In this document: positions 1 to 9,527 of the stretch, in pieces
How the letters are laid out: the number at the start of each line of letters is the position of its first letter
Numbering within the stretch: position 1 is the first letter of the stretch
Source: Microbulbifer sp. HZ11
GTDB lineage: Bacteria; Pseudomonadota; Gammaproteobacteria; Pseudomonadales; Cellvibrionaceae
Assembly (NCBI RefSeq): GCF_000708675.1
Contig: NZ_JELR01000002.1
Location: 1 to 64,000 of the forward strand
Reading direction: 5' to 3'
DNA length: 64,000 nucleotides
Translations under genes and position numbers: made by a program
The notes under the pieces: generated by a model
The model's database searches: none
What the model was told of the DNA's origin: nothing
The model's input: only the letters and a program-made list of their open reading frames with translations

Positions 1-30
1 AGCAAGTGCTTTTTGCAGACTTCTTTGAAG
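1..30 (-). promoter_or_regulatory. Partial second rRNA-type promoter (UP element and start of -35)
   Basis: Read on the minus strand, positions 14 to 1 give AAAAGCACTTGC, the same A-tract plus TTGC module that precedes the -10 box of the promoter at 103-130. The region upstream of it (15-30) is also fairly AT-rich. The matching -10 box would lie left of the window, so only the upstream half is visible. I infer a second tandem promoter for the same leftward transcript. Confidence 0.5.
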
Positions 31-102
31 CGCGAAACCGTTATAAATCAACGCTTTCCAGCCTCTCGACCACCGCCCTGGGTGACCGTTGAAGTGGCGC
101 GC

Positions 103-130
103 ATTATAGCGACCTACTCCACCTTGGCAA
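103..130 (-). promoter_or_regulatory. Strong rRNA-operon-type promoter firing leftward
   Basis: On the minus strand there is TTGCCA (130-125), a 16-bp spacer, and a perfect TATAAT (108-103) followed at once by the GC-rich discriminator GCGCGCC. The sequence upstream of -35 (131-165) is A/T-rich like an UP element. A 16-bp spacer, consensus -10 and GC discriminator are the hallmarks of growth-rate-regulated rrn P1 promoters. The transcript leaves the window to the left, where I would expect a 16S-led rRNA operon; no rRNA sequence lies inside the window itself. Confidence 0.7.
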
Positions 131-233
131 GTGCTTTTTGAAATTCTTTTCGGAGTAAAACTCTCAGAAAATCAAAAGCTTACCTTGCCATCTCGCCGCT
201 GTTTGCGTTGCCGCTCAAGCAGCGAGGGCGCGA

Positions 234-262
234 ACTATACGGGGGTGACGGAGGGCACGCAA
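234..262 (-). promoter_or_regulatory. Upstream rRNA-type tandem promoter
   Basis: On the minus strand TTGCGT (262-257), a 17-bp spacer and TATAGT (239-234) are followed by a GC-rich discriminator (TCGCGCCC), with T/A-rich sequence upstream (263-290 on the plus strand contains a run of seven T). It points the same way as the promoter at 103-130 and lies about 130 bp upstream of it. With the partial copy at 1-30 this makes a likely array of three promoters driving one stable-RNA operon. The match to consensus is good but not perfect. Confidence 0.5.
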
Positions 263-424
263 GGGTTTTGTGAAGTTTTTTTGGTTGGAGGTTATGGGTG
301 TCAGGGATGGAGCTTTTGTGGGCCCCACCTGGGTCAGTTCGTTACCCGTAGAAAGCTGATGCCCAGCTCAACCGCAAACCCAAAATCGGCTTCGTCCTTT
401 TGTAAATAACTTAAGTAGAGGAAG

Positions 425-520
425 CCGCCTCCGGGCGGGATGGACTCAAAACACGCTCAGGCGTGTTCTTCCCCTTCGGGCTCGGCTGCGCCTCGGTCTC
501 AACTCGCTTGCGCGAGTTGA
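425..520. repeat. Cluster of short perfect hairpins beyond tRNA-Ser
   Basis: This stretch carries three separate inverted repeats: CCGCC/GGCGG around 427-440, ACACGC/GCGTGT around 451-466, and TCAACTCGC/GCGAGTTGA at 499-520 with a TTGC loop. It lies between the rRNA-type promoters and the tRNA-Ser terminator, and no convincing coding frame covers it. The hairpins may form processing or anti-readthrough structures in a leftward transcript. The remaining bases of 263-540 show nothing I recognise. Confidence 0.5.
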
Positions 521-542
521 TCGAACCCGCGAGGGTTCTCCC

Positions 543-608
543 CCCTCACCGCCATACAAAAAAGGCTCCATGCTTTCGCATGGAGCCTTTTTTGTATGGC
601 GGTGAGGG
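543..608 (-). terminator. Long palindromic terminator overlapping the tRNA-Ser 3' end
   Basis: A perfect 31-bp inverted repeat (543-573 with 578-608, loop TTTC at 574-577) contains the core GGCTCCATGC/GCATGGAGCC flanked by A6 and T6, so it can terminate in both directions. Its right arm runs through the CCA end and the acceptor strand of the adjacent tRNA-Ser. The downstream arm of the precursor transcript therefore repeats the GGTGAGG acceptor sequence. The terminator function is clear; why the repeat reaches into the tRNA is not. Confidence 0.85.
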
Positions 609-686
609 AGGGATTCGAACCCTCGATGAGTTTAACCCCATACGCCCTTAGCAGGGGCGCGCCTTCAGCCACTCGGCCACCTCACC
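597..686 (-). tRNA. tRNA-Ser (anticodon GCU)
   Basis: The minus strand starts GGTGAGG at 686 and ends CCTCACC, then the discriminator G and an encoded CCA (599-597). The anticodon loop reads CTGCTAA, giving anticodon GCU for AGC/AGU serine codons. The T-arm GGTTCGAATCC is present and there is a long class II variable arm, as expected for tRNA-Ser. Length is 90 nt with CCA. It lies next to csrA, as tRNA-Ser does in many gammaproteobacteria, and is followed by the palindromic terminator. Confidence 0.95.
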
Positions 687-846
687 GTATAACTTTCCGC
701 CCTGCTTTGGCAGGGCCACAACAACCGCGAACAATTGGTCTTGGCTGCTGAAAGTGAGCGGCATCATACCAACGGCGAAGCAAAAATCAATGGGGAATCA
801 ATAACTTTTTGGGATTTCTTCATCGATGCTCACAATTCATACAGAC

Positions 847-876
847 GCAAAAAAGGCCGCTTTGCGGCCTCTTTCT
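847..876 (-). terminator. Rho-independent terminator of csrA
   Basis: The hairpin AGGCCGC/GCGGCCT (854-870) with a short loop is followed on the minus strand by a six-base T run. It lies about 35 bp past the csrA stop codon, with no other gene before tRNA-Ser. Confidence 0.85.
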
Positions 877-908
877 CATCGACAAAAGCTGTCACTCAGG
901 GACAGGTC

Positions 909-1103
909 TCAGTCGGCGCTCCCCTCGCTGGAGGATTGCTTTTCACGCTGGATGCGCTGATAAATCTCTTCACGGTGGACCGCTACTTCTTTCGGCGCAT
1001 TGACTCCGATTCGTACCTGGTTGCCTTTCACACCCAATACGGTAACCGTCACATTGTCACCAACCATCAGTGTTTCACCGATACGGCGGGTTAAAATTAA
1101 CAT
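909..1103 (-). CDS. csrA: Carbon storage regulator CsrA
   Basis: A 64-aa RNA-binding homodimer that recognises GGA motifs in mRNA leaders and alters translation and stability. In gammaproteobacteria it controls carbon flux, motility and biofilm and is sequestered by CsrB/RsmZ-type small RNAs. The sequence begins [10 protein letters not shown] and has the conserved VHREEI segment with RNA-contacting Arg44. Full family length. The start is an ATG preceded by AAGGAG at good spacing, and a strong terminator follows. It stands between lysC and tRNA-Ser, the classical position. No CsrA-binding regulatory small RNA is visible in this window. Confidence 0.98.
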   Translation of the reverse strand: MLILTRRIGETLMVGDNVTVTVLGVKGNQVRIGVNAPKEVAVHREEIYQRIQREKQSSSEGSAD

Positions 1104-1318
1104 TACCTACTTCTCCTTGATCATCCTGTGATTTGGTACGACCGGTTATCCCTGGCCCGCACCTTGGGCCATAATAACCCGAGATCGCTGCAAACCGAGA
1201 ACCTTGTCCGTCACTTTATTCAGTATTGCCCAGACGCAGAAAATCTCAACACGTCGTACCATGCGCCAAACAACCGAATTGCTATGGTCGTCAGCAGTAT
1301 CCATCACTCTGGTTATAG

Positions 1319-2557
1319 TTACGCAGAGGCCTTCGGTTCCGAGAGCTCAAATGCGCTGTGCAGCGCACGTACCGCAAGCTCAAGATAGCGCTCGTCGATA
1401 ATGACCGAAATTTTGATTTCGGACGTAGTAATCATCTGGATATTGATATTGTCTTCACCCAGCGCCTCGAACATGCGCGAAGCCACATTGGCATGAGAGC
1501 GCATGCCCACGCCCACAATGGAAACCTTGGCGATCTTGTCGTCAGATACCACTTCGCGCGCGCCAAGCTCGCTGGCCACCCGCTCAAGCACCTTACGCGC
1601 TTTGCCGAGATCATTGCGATGCACGGTAAAGGTGAAGTCGGTGGTGCCGTCGATTGCACTGATGTTCTGCACTATGACATCGACTTCGATGTTTTCCGCA
1701 CCTACCGGCGCAAGGATACGGCAAGCCACTCCGGGGGTATCCGGCACACCGCGAATTGTCAGTTTTGCCTCGTCGCGGTTGAACGCTATGCCGGAGACTA
1801 CAGGCTGTTCCATATCGTTGTCTTCCTCATCCAGACTAATCAGTGTGCCGTTGCCGTCCTCAAACGTGGAAAGGACACGCAGGGGGACTTTATATTTTCC
1901 CGCAAATTCAACCGCGCGGATCTGCAGTACCTTTGAACCCAGGCTCGCCATTTCCAGCATTTCCTCAAAGGTAATGCGGTCGAGACGACGGGCGCTATCC
2001 ACAACCCGGGGGTCTGTCGTGTATACACCATCAACATCGGTGTAAATCTGGCATTCGGTGGCATCAAGCGCTGCAGCAAGGGCAACACCGGTGGTGTCAG
2101 AGCCACCACGCCCCAAGGTGGTGATATTGCCCTCTTCATCCACCCCCTGGAAGCCAGCCACGACAACAACCTTGCCAGAGTCCAGATCCCGACGCATACG
2201 CTCTACGTCGATGCGCTGAATTCGGGCTTTGGTATGAGCGTTATCCGTAAGAATCTTGACCTGGCCACCGGTGTAGGAGCAGGCGTCGTAACCACGCTTC
2301 TTCAGAGCCATACTCAACAGCGCAATGGTGACCTGCTCACCCGTGGAAACCAGCACGTCCATTTCCCGGGGATCCGGGTTTTCCTGGATCTGGCTTGCCA
2401 GGCCGATCAGACGATTCGTCTCCCCGCTCATGGCGGAAAGCACGACGACCATATCGTGGCCCTGGGCCTTGAAGCCCGCCACTTTGTCGGCCACAGCCTC
2501 GATACGCTCGATGGAGCCTACCGAAGTGCCGCCGTATTTCTGCACGAACAAACTCAT
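1319..2557 (-). CDS. lysC: Aspartate kinase (LysC, ACT-regulated)
   Basis: Phosphorylates aspartate as the first step of the pathway to lysine, threonine, methionine and diaminopimelate; cytosolic. The N-terminal kinase domain opens with the KYGGTSVG motif (Lys7 on) and includes the VSTGEQ and GRGGSDTTGVALA segments. Two C-terminal ACT domains (about residues 265-410) are expected to bind the allosteric inhibitor. At 412 aa it is a monofunctional, class II-like enzyme without a homoserine dehydrogenase domain. It lies between alaS and csrA, as in Pseudomonas. An AAGGA ribosome site precedes ATG. The 156-bp leader is too short for a lysine riboswitch. Confidence 0.97.
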   Translation of the reverse strand: MSLFVQKYGGTSVGSIERIEAVADKVAGFKAQGHDMVVVLSAMSGETNRLIGLASQIQENPDPREMDVLVSTGEQVTIALLSMALKKRGYDACSYTGGQVKILTDNAHTKARIQRIDVERMRRDLDSGKVVVVAGFQGVDEEGNITTLGRGGSDTTGVALAAALDATECQIYTDVDGVYTTDPRVVDSARRLDRITFEEMLEMASLGSKVLQIRAVEFAGKYKVPLRVLSTFEDGNGTLISLDEEDNDMEQPVVSGIAFNRDEAKLTIRGVPDTPGVACRILAPVGAENIEVDVIVQNISAIDGTTDFTFTVHRNDLGKARKVLERVASELGAREVVSDDKIAKVSIVGVGMRSHANVASRMFEALGEDNINIQMITTSEIKISVIIDERYLELAVRALHSAFELSEPKASA

Positions 2558-2713
2558 CGCTCTAGTGTTCCTTACTACCTTGGTGCGCGGTACCAGATCC
2601 GCGGGAGTCGCGCACTAAATCACCAATCTTTGGTCAAATCAACCGAAAAATTGCGAGTTTCGACGAAAAACCTTCTTTTGGTTGCCTGGCGTCGAAATAA
2701 TCGGCGCCTGCTT

Positions 2714-5326
2714 TTACTTGATATTGTTTTCGACCCACTGGGGAATGGCTTTAAGTAGTGCCGGCAGTGCTGCCACATCAGTACCACCACCCTGCGCCAT
2801 ATCGGGGCGACCACCGCCCTTTCCACCGAGTTCGCCTGCGGCATAACGCATCAGGTCCCCCGCAGCCAGGCGACTGGTGAGGTCCTTGGTCACGGCTGCG
2901 ACCAGCGCCACTTTGCCATCACCGGGAGCTGCCAGTAGCAAGGCGCCGCTGCCGAGCTTATTTCTCATCTGGTCGGCCAGATCACGCAGAGATTTGGCAT
3001 CCGCACCTTCAATTGATGCGGCGAGCAGTTTGATACCGGCAACCTCCACCGCCTGACTGGACAGATCCCCGCCTGCGCCGCTCGCAAGACGGGTTTTCAG
3101 GGTCGCGAGATCCTTCTCCAACTTGCGATTGTTCGCCAGCAACTGCTCAACCTTCTCGGCCAGATTCTCTGGCCGTGCCTTAAGCAGGGCGGCCACATGA
3201 TCCAGGCGCTGTTGCGCCTGATCAAACAGGGCCAGTGCGTGCGCCCCGGTCACCGCCTCGATACGCCGCTGACCCGATGCGATACCACTTTCGGCCACAA
3301 TGCGTAGCAAGCCGATATCACCGGTGCGCGCCACATGTGTACCGCCGCACAACTCAACAGAGAAGGCGCCGGAATCACTGCGCTCGCCCATGGTGAGAAC
3401 ACGCACGGTATCCCCGTACTTCTCACCGAATAGCGCCATGGCCCCCTTGGCTTTTGCGGTCTCAATGTCGGTTTCTTCCGTTTCAACGGGCGTATTGGCG
3501 CGAATCTGACTGTTCACCAGCGCTTCGATAGCGCGCAGCTGCTTGCCGGTCACAGCTTCTGGATGAGAAAAGTCAAAGCGCAAACGCTCTGAGTCCACCA
3601 GGGAGCCTTTCTGCGTAACATGCTCACCCAGTACCTTGCGCAATGCTGCGTGCAGCAGGTGGGTCGCCGAGTGATTCAGCGCCGTCGATTGACGGACATC
3701 ACCAGCGACTTCCGCGTTTACCGGCGCACCTACTGCCAGACTGCCAGACAACAACTTGCCCTGGTGCAGATGATGGGCCCCATGCTTGATGCAATCTCCC
3801 ACCTCAAAGCGGCCGGTATCAGACTGGAGGTAACCGCTGTCACCAACCTGGCCTCCTGACTCCGCATAAAACGGGGTGCGATCCAACACGATGGCTGCCT
3901 CTTCACCTTCCTGCAGCGTGTCCACCACTTCACCATTCTTGATAATGGCAACTACCGTACCCTTATCAGAAACTCGATCGTAGCCAAGAAATTCCGTCGC
4001 CCCGTCCAGGTCCAGATTATCGGTGTAATCCTGCTTGAATTTACCCGCCGCACGCGCCCGTTCACGCTGGGCATTCATGGCTTTTTCGTAGCCGTCCATA
4101 TCGAGGGTCAGGCCACGCTCTCGAGCAATATCCTGAGTCAAATCAGTGGGGAAACCGTAAGTATCGTGCAATGTGAACACCAGCTCGCCCGGCACTTCAC
4201 TCCCGTCAAGAGATTCAAGTGCTTCATCCAGCAATGCCAGACCTTTATCCAGCGTCTTGGCAAACTGCTCTTCTTCTTTGCGCAGGGCACTTTCTATCAG
4301 CGACTGCTTCTGTTTCAGTTCGGGATAGGCCTCGCCCATCTCCGCAACCAGAGCAGCCACCAGTTTGTAGAAGAAAATCTCCTTATGCCCCAGCTTGTGC
4401 CCGTGGCGCACTGCGCGGCGGATAATGCGACGCAGCACGAAACCGCGCCCCTCATTGGAGGGCATCACACCATCGGCGATCAGGAACGAACAGGAACGGA
4501 TATGATCGGCAATTACCCGCAGAGATTTTTCCTCGGTATCGCTGCAGCCGACCACCTCGCCGGCGGCTTTCAGTAACGCCTGAAACAGATCGATCTCATA
4601 GTTGGAGTGCACCCCCTGCATAACCGCCGCAATGCGTTCCAGCCCCATACCGGTATCCACCGAAGGCTTGGGCAGCGGGTGCAACTCGCCATCGGCCGAG
4701 CGCTCAAACTGCATGAACACCAGGTTCCAGATTTCAATATAACGGTCGAGGTCATCATTTTCGGAACCGGGAGGGCCACCGGGCACATCAGCACCGTGGT
4801 CGTAAAAAATTTCCGAACTTGGTCCACAGGGGCCGGTATCACCCATCTGCCAGAAATTGTCTTCATCCAGGCGCGAGAAGCGGTCGGCACTGACACCAAC
4901 CTCTTTCAGCCAGATATCTGCCGCTTCATCGTCACTGATATGCACAGTCACCCACAGACGTTCCTCTGGCAACTTGAGTTCCTGGGTCAGGAACTGCCAT
5001 GCGAACTGGATAGCTTCACGTTTGAAGTAATCGCCAAAACTGAAGTTACCGAGCATTTCAAAGAATGTGTGGTGACGCGCGGTGTAGCCAACATTTTCCA
5101 GATCATTGTGCTTCCCGCCGGCTCGCACACAACGCTGGGAGCTGGCAGCGCGAACATACGGGCGCGACTCCTGACCGAGGAAAGTGTCTTTGAACTGCAC
5201 CATGCCGGCATTGGTAAACAGCAGTGTCGGGTCATTACCCGGCACCAGGGAGCTGGATGGGACACGGGTGTGCCCCTGCTCGGCGAAATAATTGAGAAAT
5301 GCTTCGCGTATCTGTGCGCTCTTCAT
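2714..5326 (-). CDS. alaS: Alanyl-tRNA synthetase
   Basis: Charges tRNA-Ala and clears mischarged Ser/Gly-tRNA-Ala; cytosolic. The 870-aa protein has the usual order: class II catalytic core at the N-terminus (from [14 protein letters not shown]), tRNA-recognition domain, editing domain with zinc-type HSATHLLH and CGGTHV motifs, then the C-Ala domain ending in a glycine-rich [15 protein letters not shown] segment. The length is typical for gammaproteobacteria. It is followed by lysC after 156 bp, and they may be cotranscribed. No frameshift or truncation seen. Confidence 0.98.
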   Translation of the reverse strand: MKSAQIREAFLNYFAEQGHTRVPSSSLVPGNDPTLLFTNAGMVQFKDTFLGQESRPYVRAASSQRCVRAGGKHNDLENVGYTARHHTFFEMLGNFSFGDYFKREAIQFAWQFLTQELKLPEERLWVTVHISDDEAADIWLKEVGVSADRFSRLDEDNFWQMGDTGPCGPSSEIFYDHGADVPGGPPGSENDDLDRYIEIWNLVFMQFERSADGELHPLPKPSVDTGMGLERIAAVMQGVHSNYEIDLFQALLKAAGEVVGCSDTEEKSLRVIADHIRSCSFLIADGVMPSNEGRGFVLRRIIRRAVRHGHKLGHKEIFFYKLVAALVAEMGEAYPELKQKQSLIESALRKEEEQFAKTLDKGLALLDEALESLDGSEVPGELVFTLHDTYGFPTDLTQDIARERGLTLDMDGYEKAMNAQRERARAAGKFKQDYTDNLDLDGATEFLGYDRVSDKGTVVAIIKNGEVVDTLQEGEEAAIVLDRTPFYAESGGQVGDSGYLQSDTGRFEVGDCIKHGAHHLHQGKLLSGSLAVGAPVNAEVAGDVRQSTALNHSATHLLHAALRKVLGEHVTQKGSLVDSERLRFDFSHPEAVTGKQLRAIEALVNSQIRANTPVETEETDIETAKAKGAMALFGEKYGDTVRVLTMGERSDSGAFSVELCGGTHVARTGDIGLLRIVAESGIASGQRRIEAVTGAHALALFDQAQQRLDHVAALLKARPENLAEKVEQLLANNRKLEKDLATLKTRLASGAGGDLSSQAVEVAGIKLLAASIEGADAKSLRDLADQMRNKLGSGALLLAAPGDGKVALVAAVTKDLTSRLAAGDLMRYAAGELGGKGGGRPDMAQGGGTDVAALPALLKAIPQWVENNIK

Positions 5327-5387
5327 TCAGGCTGTTTCCACATCGTCGGTAAATTCTTATTGGCTACGTTATTGCGCGGCCAACCAT

Positions 5388-5750
5388 TCAATCTCGCAGG
5401 TCTTCAGCAAGACCCTCTTCTGGCAGCTGGCGCTGGGCCAGCAAATGTATATGTAGATGAAACACCGTTTGGCCGGCTCCGCGGCCGTTGTTCACCACCA
5501 GTCGAAAACCGTCTTCCAACTCAAGGCGCTCTGCCATTTTCGAAGCCACCCACATCAAATGGCCGAGCAATGGCACATCTTCTTCGCGGGCATCAGCCAC
5601 ACTGACCAGGGGTTTACGGGGGATAATCAGCAGGTGCGTCGGCGCCTGGGGCGCGCGATCTTTGATGACAATGCACTGGTCGTCCTCATACAGACGCGGT
5701 GCTGGAATCTCCCCGGCAATAATGCGACTGAATACACTGACTTCTTCCAT
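5388..5750 (-). CDS. HIT-family (histidine triad) nucleotide-binding protein
   Basis: A 120-aa histidine triad protein of the HINT branch, which typically hydrolyses adenosine phosphoramidates. The triad is seen as HLHIHLLA near the C-terminus (after GQTVF), with the family's IIAGEIPA and YED motifs near the N-terminus. I place the start at the ATG giving MEEVSVF because AGGAGGGG lies 5 bases upstream; a GTG start 15 bases further out would put this ribosome site inside the gene. It sits in a minus-strand run between a Trm112-like gene and alaS. The exact substrate cannot be read from sequence. Confidence 0.93.
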   Translation of the reverse strand: MEEVSVFSRIIAGEIPAPRLYEDDQCIVIKDRAPQAPTHLLIIPRKPLVSVADAREEDVPLLGHLMWVASKMAERLELEDGFRLVVNNGRGAGQTVFHLHIHLLAQRQLPEEGLAEDLRD

Positions 5751-5805
5751 GTCCCCTCCTGACACTACCTACCCCAACAGCGCTGCCAAATTGCGGCGCG
5801 ACCGG

Positions 5806-5991
5806 CTACTTTTCCAGCTTCTCATCCGCTGTCAGCTGGCGCGCTTCGGACTCCAGCATCACCGGGATACCATCACGCACCGGATAGGCCAAGCCGCTCG
5901 CCTTGCACACCAGCTCCTGCGCCTCTTCGTGATACTCGAGAGGTGCCTTGCTGACAGGGCAGACCAGTAAACTCAGTAATTTCTTATCCAT
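5806..5991 (-). CDS. Trm112-like zinc-ribbon family protein (UPF0434/YcaR type)
   Basis: A 61-aa protein beginning [20 protein letters not shown] and containing [11 protein letters not shown], the two conserved blocks of the UPF0434/Trm112 family. Bacterial members are small and often have incomplete zinc ligands; here only one Cys remains in the first knuckle (CPVS) and one in the middle (LVCKASG). The eukaryotic homologue activates methyltransferases, but the bacterial role is not settled. In many gammaproteobacteria it is linked to lpxK and kdsB; here it is separated from them and followed by the HIT gene. Confidence 0.93.
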   Translation of the reverse strand: MDKKLLSLLVCPVSKAPLEYHEEAQELVCKASGLAYPVRDGIPVMLESEARQLTADEKLEK

Positions 5992-6176
5992 GTCGATCTC
6001 GGTGTTTCACTCAGATAGCGCCCACCGCCCTGAAAACGGGATGCCCCGGGGCTTGGCAGGCAAAAATGACCGCGTATGGTACAACGCTTTTTCAGGCTTT
6101 TCACGAATGATGGGAGAATTCACCGGGGCTCGGTTGAACCACAGGCGGTAGGCAACAGGCGCCGAATGGTACGGCG

Positions 6177-7655
6177 CTAGAAGCTGCGACAGGCGGCCAC
6201 GGCCTTGCGCCAACCCTGCAGATGAGACTGGCGAGTCTGTACAGACATCTGTGGCAGGAAGTCTTGCTCTATGTCCTGCAGAGAGTCAGGCAGCGCACCG
6301 TATTCCCACAGACCAGCCCCCACACCGGCCAGGAGCGCTGCACCCACGGCGGTAGATTCTATCTGGCGCGGGCGCTCGACTCGCAGACTGGAAATATCCG
6401 CCTGGAACTGCATCAGAAAATTATTCGCACTGGCGCCGCCATCGACCCGCAGGCATTGCAATTCGACATTCAATGCCCGCGCCATCAGCTCAGCCAACTC
6501 ATGGCTCTGAAATGCGATCGACTCGAGCGTCGCACGCACTATTTCTGCGCGCCCCGCCCCGCGGGTAAGCCCGAACAGCGCACCACGAGCATCCGTATCC
6601 CAGTGCGGCGCCCCAAGGCCACTGAAGGCAGGCACCATATATACTCCGCGGGTACTGGGAATGGACTGTGCCAGCTGCTCTGAGTCTGCTGCGTGCTGGA
6701 TGATTCCCAGATCATCACGCAGCCACTGCACTGCCGCGCCCCCGTTGAATACGGAGCCCTCGATCGCGTATTGCGGCTGGCCCGTTGCATCACAGGCAAC
6801 CGTAGTGAGCATCCCCTCTGGCACCAGCGGACGACGCTTACCGGCACTGGCGAGCATAAAACAACCGGTACCGTAGGTGTTTTTCATACTGCCCGGCTGA
6901 AAGCAGCCCTGCCCATAGAGGGCCGCCTGCTGGTCCCCTGCCACTCCACAAATAGGTACGCGGGCCCCGAAAAAGGTCGCAGGATCAGTAACACCAAAGC
7001 TGCCCGCTGACGGCCGTATTTCCGGCAGAATCGCACTGGGACATTCAAATAATGCCAAAAGCTCACTATCCCACTGATGCCGGTCGACGTCATACAGTAG
7101 AGTTCGGCTGGCATTGGTGTGGTCGGTGAGGTGCTGACGGCCGCCGGTTAAGCACCAGATCAGCCAGCTGTCGATGGTGCCAAAGCAAAGCTCCCCTGCC
7201 TCAGCGCGGTGGTACAGATCCGGTGACTCGCGAAAGATCCAGCGCAATTTGCTGGCAGAGAAATAGGCATCCAGCAGCAAGCCCGTTTTTGCCCGTACCA
7301 TCGGCTCGGCGCCGGCCCTACGCAAGTCACCGCAGATACCCGCGGATCGGCGACATTGCCACACAATGGCAGGGTGTACCGGCTCACCAGTGGCCCGATC
7401 CCACAGGACCGTGGTCTCGCGCTGATTGGTTATTCCAAGTGCGCTCAACGCTGACGCGTCGATTCCGGCGCGCTGTAGCGCCGCCGCACATACTTTCAAC
7501 GTCACCCGCCAGATTTCACTGGCGTCATGCTCCACCCATCCGGGTTCGGGATAATACTGGGAAAATTCGGAGTAACTGCGGCCACGCAGTCTGCCTTCGG
7601 CATCAAAAACAAACGCGGTGGTACCGGTAGTACCCTGATCTATGGAGAGAATCAT
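6177..7655 (-). CDS. glpK: Glycerol kinase
   Basis: Phosphorylates glycerol to sn-glycerol 3-phosphate, trapping it in the cytosol. The 492-aa protein is an FGGY-family kinase: it opens with ILSIDQGTTGTTAFVFD (phosphate-binding loop), carries LTDHTNASRTLLYD characteristic of glycerol kinase rather than xylulokinase, GVAGDQQAALYGQGC, and the C-terminal LRVDGGASANNFLMQFQAD block. The length is at the lower end of the family. No glpF or glpD neighbour is visible, so uptake and oxidation genes must lie elsewhere. It follows recX on the same strand after about 170 bp. Confidence 0.94.
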   Translation of the reverse strand: MILSIDQGTTGTTAFVFDAEGRLRGRSYSEFSQYYPEPGWVEHDASEIWRVTLKVCAAALQRAGIDASALSALGITNQRETTVLWDRATGEPVHPAIVWQCRRSAGICGDLRRAGAEPMVRAKTGLLLDAYFSASKLRWIFRESPDLYHRAEAGELCFGTIDSWLIWCLTGGRQHLTDHTNASRTLLYDVDRHQWDSELLALFECPSAILPEIRPSAGSFGVTDPATFFGARVPICGVAGDQQAALYGQGCFQPGSMKNTYGTGCFMLASAGKRRPLVPEGMLTTVACDATGQPQYAIEGSVFNGGAAVQWLRDDLGIIQHAADSEQLAQSIPSTRGVYMVPAFSGLGAPHWDTDARGALFGLTRGAGRAEIVRATLESIAFQSHELAELMARALNVELQCLRVDGGASANNFLMQFQADISSLRVERPRQIESTAVGAALLAGVGAGLWEYGALPDSLQDIEQDFLPQMSVQTRQSHLQGWRKAVAACRSF

Positions 7656-7698
7656 ACGAGGCGCCAGCTCTGGACTTTTTGTTATTCACGATCGGCAG

Positions 7699-7748
7699 CC
7701 CCACAGTGATCGTGGGCTCCGGCTAAAGCCAGTATATACGCTGTGGGG
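7699..7748. repeat. Intergenic hairpin upstream of glpK
   Basis: CCCCACAG (7699-7706) pairs perfectly with CTGTGGGG (7741-7748), with an inner GGCT/AGCC stem between them. It lies in the 169-bp gap between recX and glpK. There is no T run, so it is not a classical terminator. It could be an mRNA leader structure for glpK. Confidence 0.4.
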
Positions 7749-7824
7749 ACCACCCTCCTGGCGGGCGAGCGCTGTAACGGTCCGCCGCTCCCTCTATCCC
7801 ATTTCATGTGGAACCTTTTGTGAC

Positions 7825-8424
7825 TCAGTCTTGCGGGCTATTCAGCTCTTCAATAGCGTACTGAATCGCATCGCCAGAAAAGCCGCGATAAGCGAGGTAT
7901 CGTTGACGCCGCGCGCGCTCTTTAAGTTGCTGCTCCCGCGGCTGGGAAAGATCGAGCGGCTGACGGAACTTACGCTGTAACTGTTCGAGAGCAAGCTCAA
8001 ACCAGTCAACCTCCTCTTGCAGGGCCTCCATTACCTCCTGAGCGAGCACACCGCGAATACCGCGAACCTGCAATTCCTGCCGAATGCGTATCGGCCCCTG
8101 CCCACGACTGACCCGGGAGCGGCAGAAAGTTTCCGCAAAGCGCCGGTCGCACTGGTAGTTCAGCTCCTGCAACCGCTGCAGCACGCTATCAAAGTCGGCT
8201 TCAGGGTGTTTGGGGGCCAGCTTTTGCCTGAGCTCTTCACAGGAGTGCTCGCGGCGGGCAAGCAGTTCCAAGGCGTGATTGAACAGCGCCTGAAAAGTAT
8301 CAACTGGCCTTTCCTGTGGCCGACCACCGGGACGGGATTGAGGTAGGGAGAGAGAGGAGCCTGGCGACGGGAGTTCGCAGTCAACACTGCTCCCGCCGCC
8401 ATTAGAATTGCGCAAGAAAGACAA
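7825..8424 (-). CDS. recX: RecA regulatory protein RecX
   Basis: Binds within the RecA filament groove and inhibits recombinase and co-protease activity. The RecX core spans about residues 43-195, with RREHSCEELRQKL, RFAETFCRSRVSRGQGPIRIRQEL and RQRYLAYRGFSGDAI. The N-terminal 40 residues are a Ser/Gly/Pro-rich extension not expected in the family. The start used is a TTG 2 bp after the recA stop, so translation may be coupled; a start further in cannot be excluded. It forms a recA-recX unit under the LexA box upstream of recA. Confidence 0.9.
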   Translation of the reverse strand: MSFLRNSNGGGSSVDCELPSPGSSLSLPQSRPGGRPQERPVDTFQALFNHALELLARREHSCEELRQKLAPKHPEADFDSVLQRLQELNYQCDRRFAETFCRSRVSRGQGPIRIRQELQVRGIRGVLAQEVMEALQEEVDWFELALEQLQRKFRQPLDLSQPREQQLKERARRQRYLAYRGFSGDAIQYAIEELNSPQD

Positions 8425-8426
8425 GA

Positions 8427-9458
8427 TCAGTCTTCCGCAGCTTCCACTTCTTCGGCCGGGGCCGGAGTCACGTCACCGAGGAGCTGGGCACGCAGCGCGG
8501 ATTCGATCTCATTGCGGATATCTTCGTTTTCCTTGAGGAACTTCACCGCATTGGCCTTGCCCTGGCCAATCTTGTCGCCCTTGTAGCTGTACCAGGCACC
8601 GGCCTTGTCGATCAGGCCCATTTTTACACCGTAATCGATAATCTCGCCAAGCAGGTTAATCCCCTGCCCGTACATGATCTGGAACTCGGTCTGCTTGAAC
8701 GGCGGAGCCACCTTGTTCTTCACGACCTTGACCCGAGTCTCGTTACCAACCACTTCATCGCCTTCCTTCACGGAGCCGATACGGCGGATGTCGAGGCGCA
8801 CAGAAGAGTAGAACTTGAGCGCGTTACCACCGGTGGTGGTTTCCGGGGAGCCGAACATCACACCGATCTTCATACGGATCTGGTTAATGAACACGCACAG
8901 GGTGTTGGTGTTTTTGATGTTACCGGTCAGTTTGCGCAGGGCCTGGGACATCAGGCGGGCCTGCAGGCCTACGTGGGAATCGCCCATTTCGCCTTCAATT
9001 TCCGCGCGCGGAGTCAGCGCTGCTACGGAGTCGACGATGAGCACATCTACCGCACCGGAGCGCACCAGCATATCCGCGACTTCCAGAGCCTGCTCACCGG
9101 TATCCGGCTGGGAAACAATCAGTTCATCCACATTCACGCCAAGCTTTTCGGCGTAGATAGGGTCCAGCGCATGCTCCGCGTCCACAAAAGCACAGGTACC
9201 GCCTTTGCGCTGGGCTTCGGCGATCACCTGCAGGGTCAGGGTGGTTTTACCAGAGGATTCAGGACCATAGATCTCTACAATACGACCGCGCGGCAGGCCG
9301 CCGATACCCAGTGCCACGTCCAGACCAAGAGAGCCGGTGGAGATCGCCGGGATGCGTTGCCGCTCCTTGTCTCCCATACGCATGACGGTGCCCTTGCCGA
9401 ACTGGCGCTCGATCTGAGATAACGCCGCCTGTAAAGCCTTGTCTTTGTTGGAGTCCAT
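8427..9458 (-). CDS. recA: Recombinase RecA
   Basis: Forms ATP-dependent filaments on single-stranded DNA, drives strand exchange and triggers LexA self-cleavage. Visible features: Walker [10 protein letters not shown], Walker [13 protein letters not shown]1/L2 loops ([19 protein letters not shown] and the [18 protein letters not shown] region) and an acidic C-terminal tail. I set the start at the second Met ([10 protein letters not shown]), which matches the usual RecA N-terminus; an ATG four codons upstream is also possible. 343 aa, typical length. A LexA box lies about 70-90 bp upstream. recX follows at 2 bp. Confidence 0.98.
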   Translation of the reverse strand: MDSNKDKALQAALSQIERQFGKGTVMRMGDKERQRIPAISTGSLGLDVALGIGGLPRGRIVEIYGPESSGKTTLTLQVIAEAQRKGGTCAFVDAEHALDPIYAEKLGVNVDELIVSQPDTGEQALEVADMLVRSGAVDVLIVDSVAALTPRAEIEGEMGDSHVGLQARLMSQALRKLTGNIKNTNTLCVFINQIRMKIGVMFGSPETTTGGNALKFYSSVRLDIRRIGSVKEGDEVVGNETRVKVVKNKVAPPFKQTEFQIMYGQGINLLGEIIDYGVKMGLIDKAGAWYSYKGDKIGQGKANAVKFLKENEDIRNEIESALRAQLLGDVTPAPAEEVEAAED

Positions 9459-9527
9459 GACCTTTCCCATATGTACCTGAAATTTGCTGTGTAATAACTG
9501 CTATGGGAAGGGAGCTTAGAGAAAAAT

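Noticed and set aside
463..651. Small frame encoding a GGEGGIRTLD-type peptide
   Set aside because: This is the well-known false translation across tRNA-Ser and its terminator; the tRNA is clearly present on the other strand.
2558..2713. Lysine riboswitch upstream of lysC
   Set aside because: The gap to alaS is only 156 bp and the conserved L-box core was not seen; a simple GTGCGCG/CGCGCAC hairpin is present instead.
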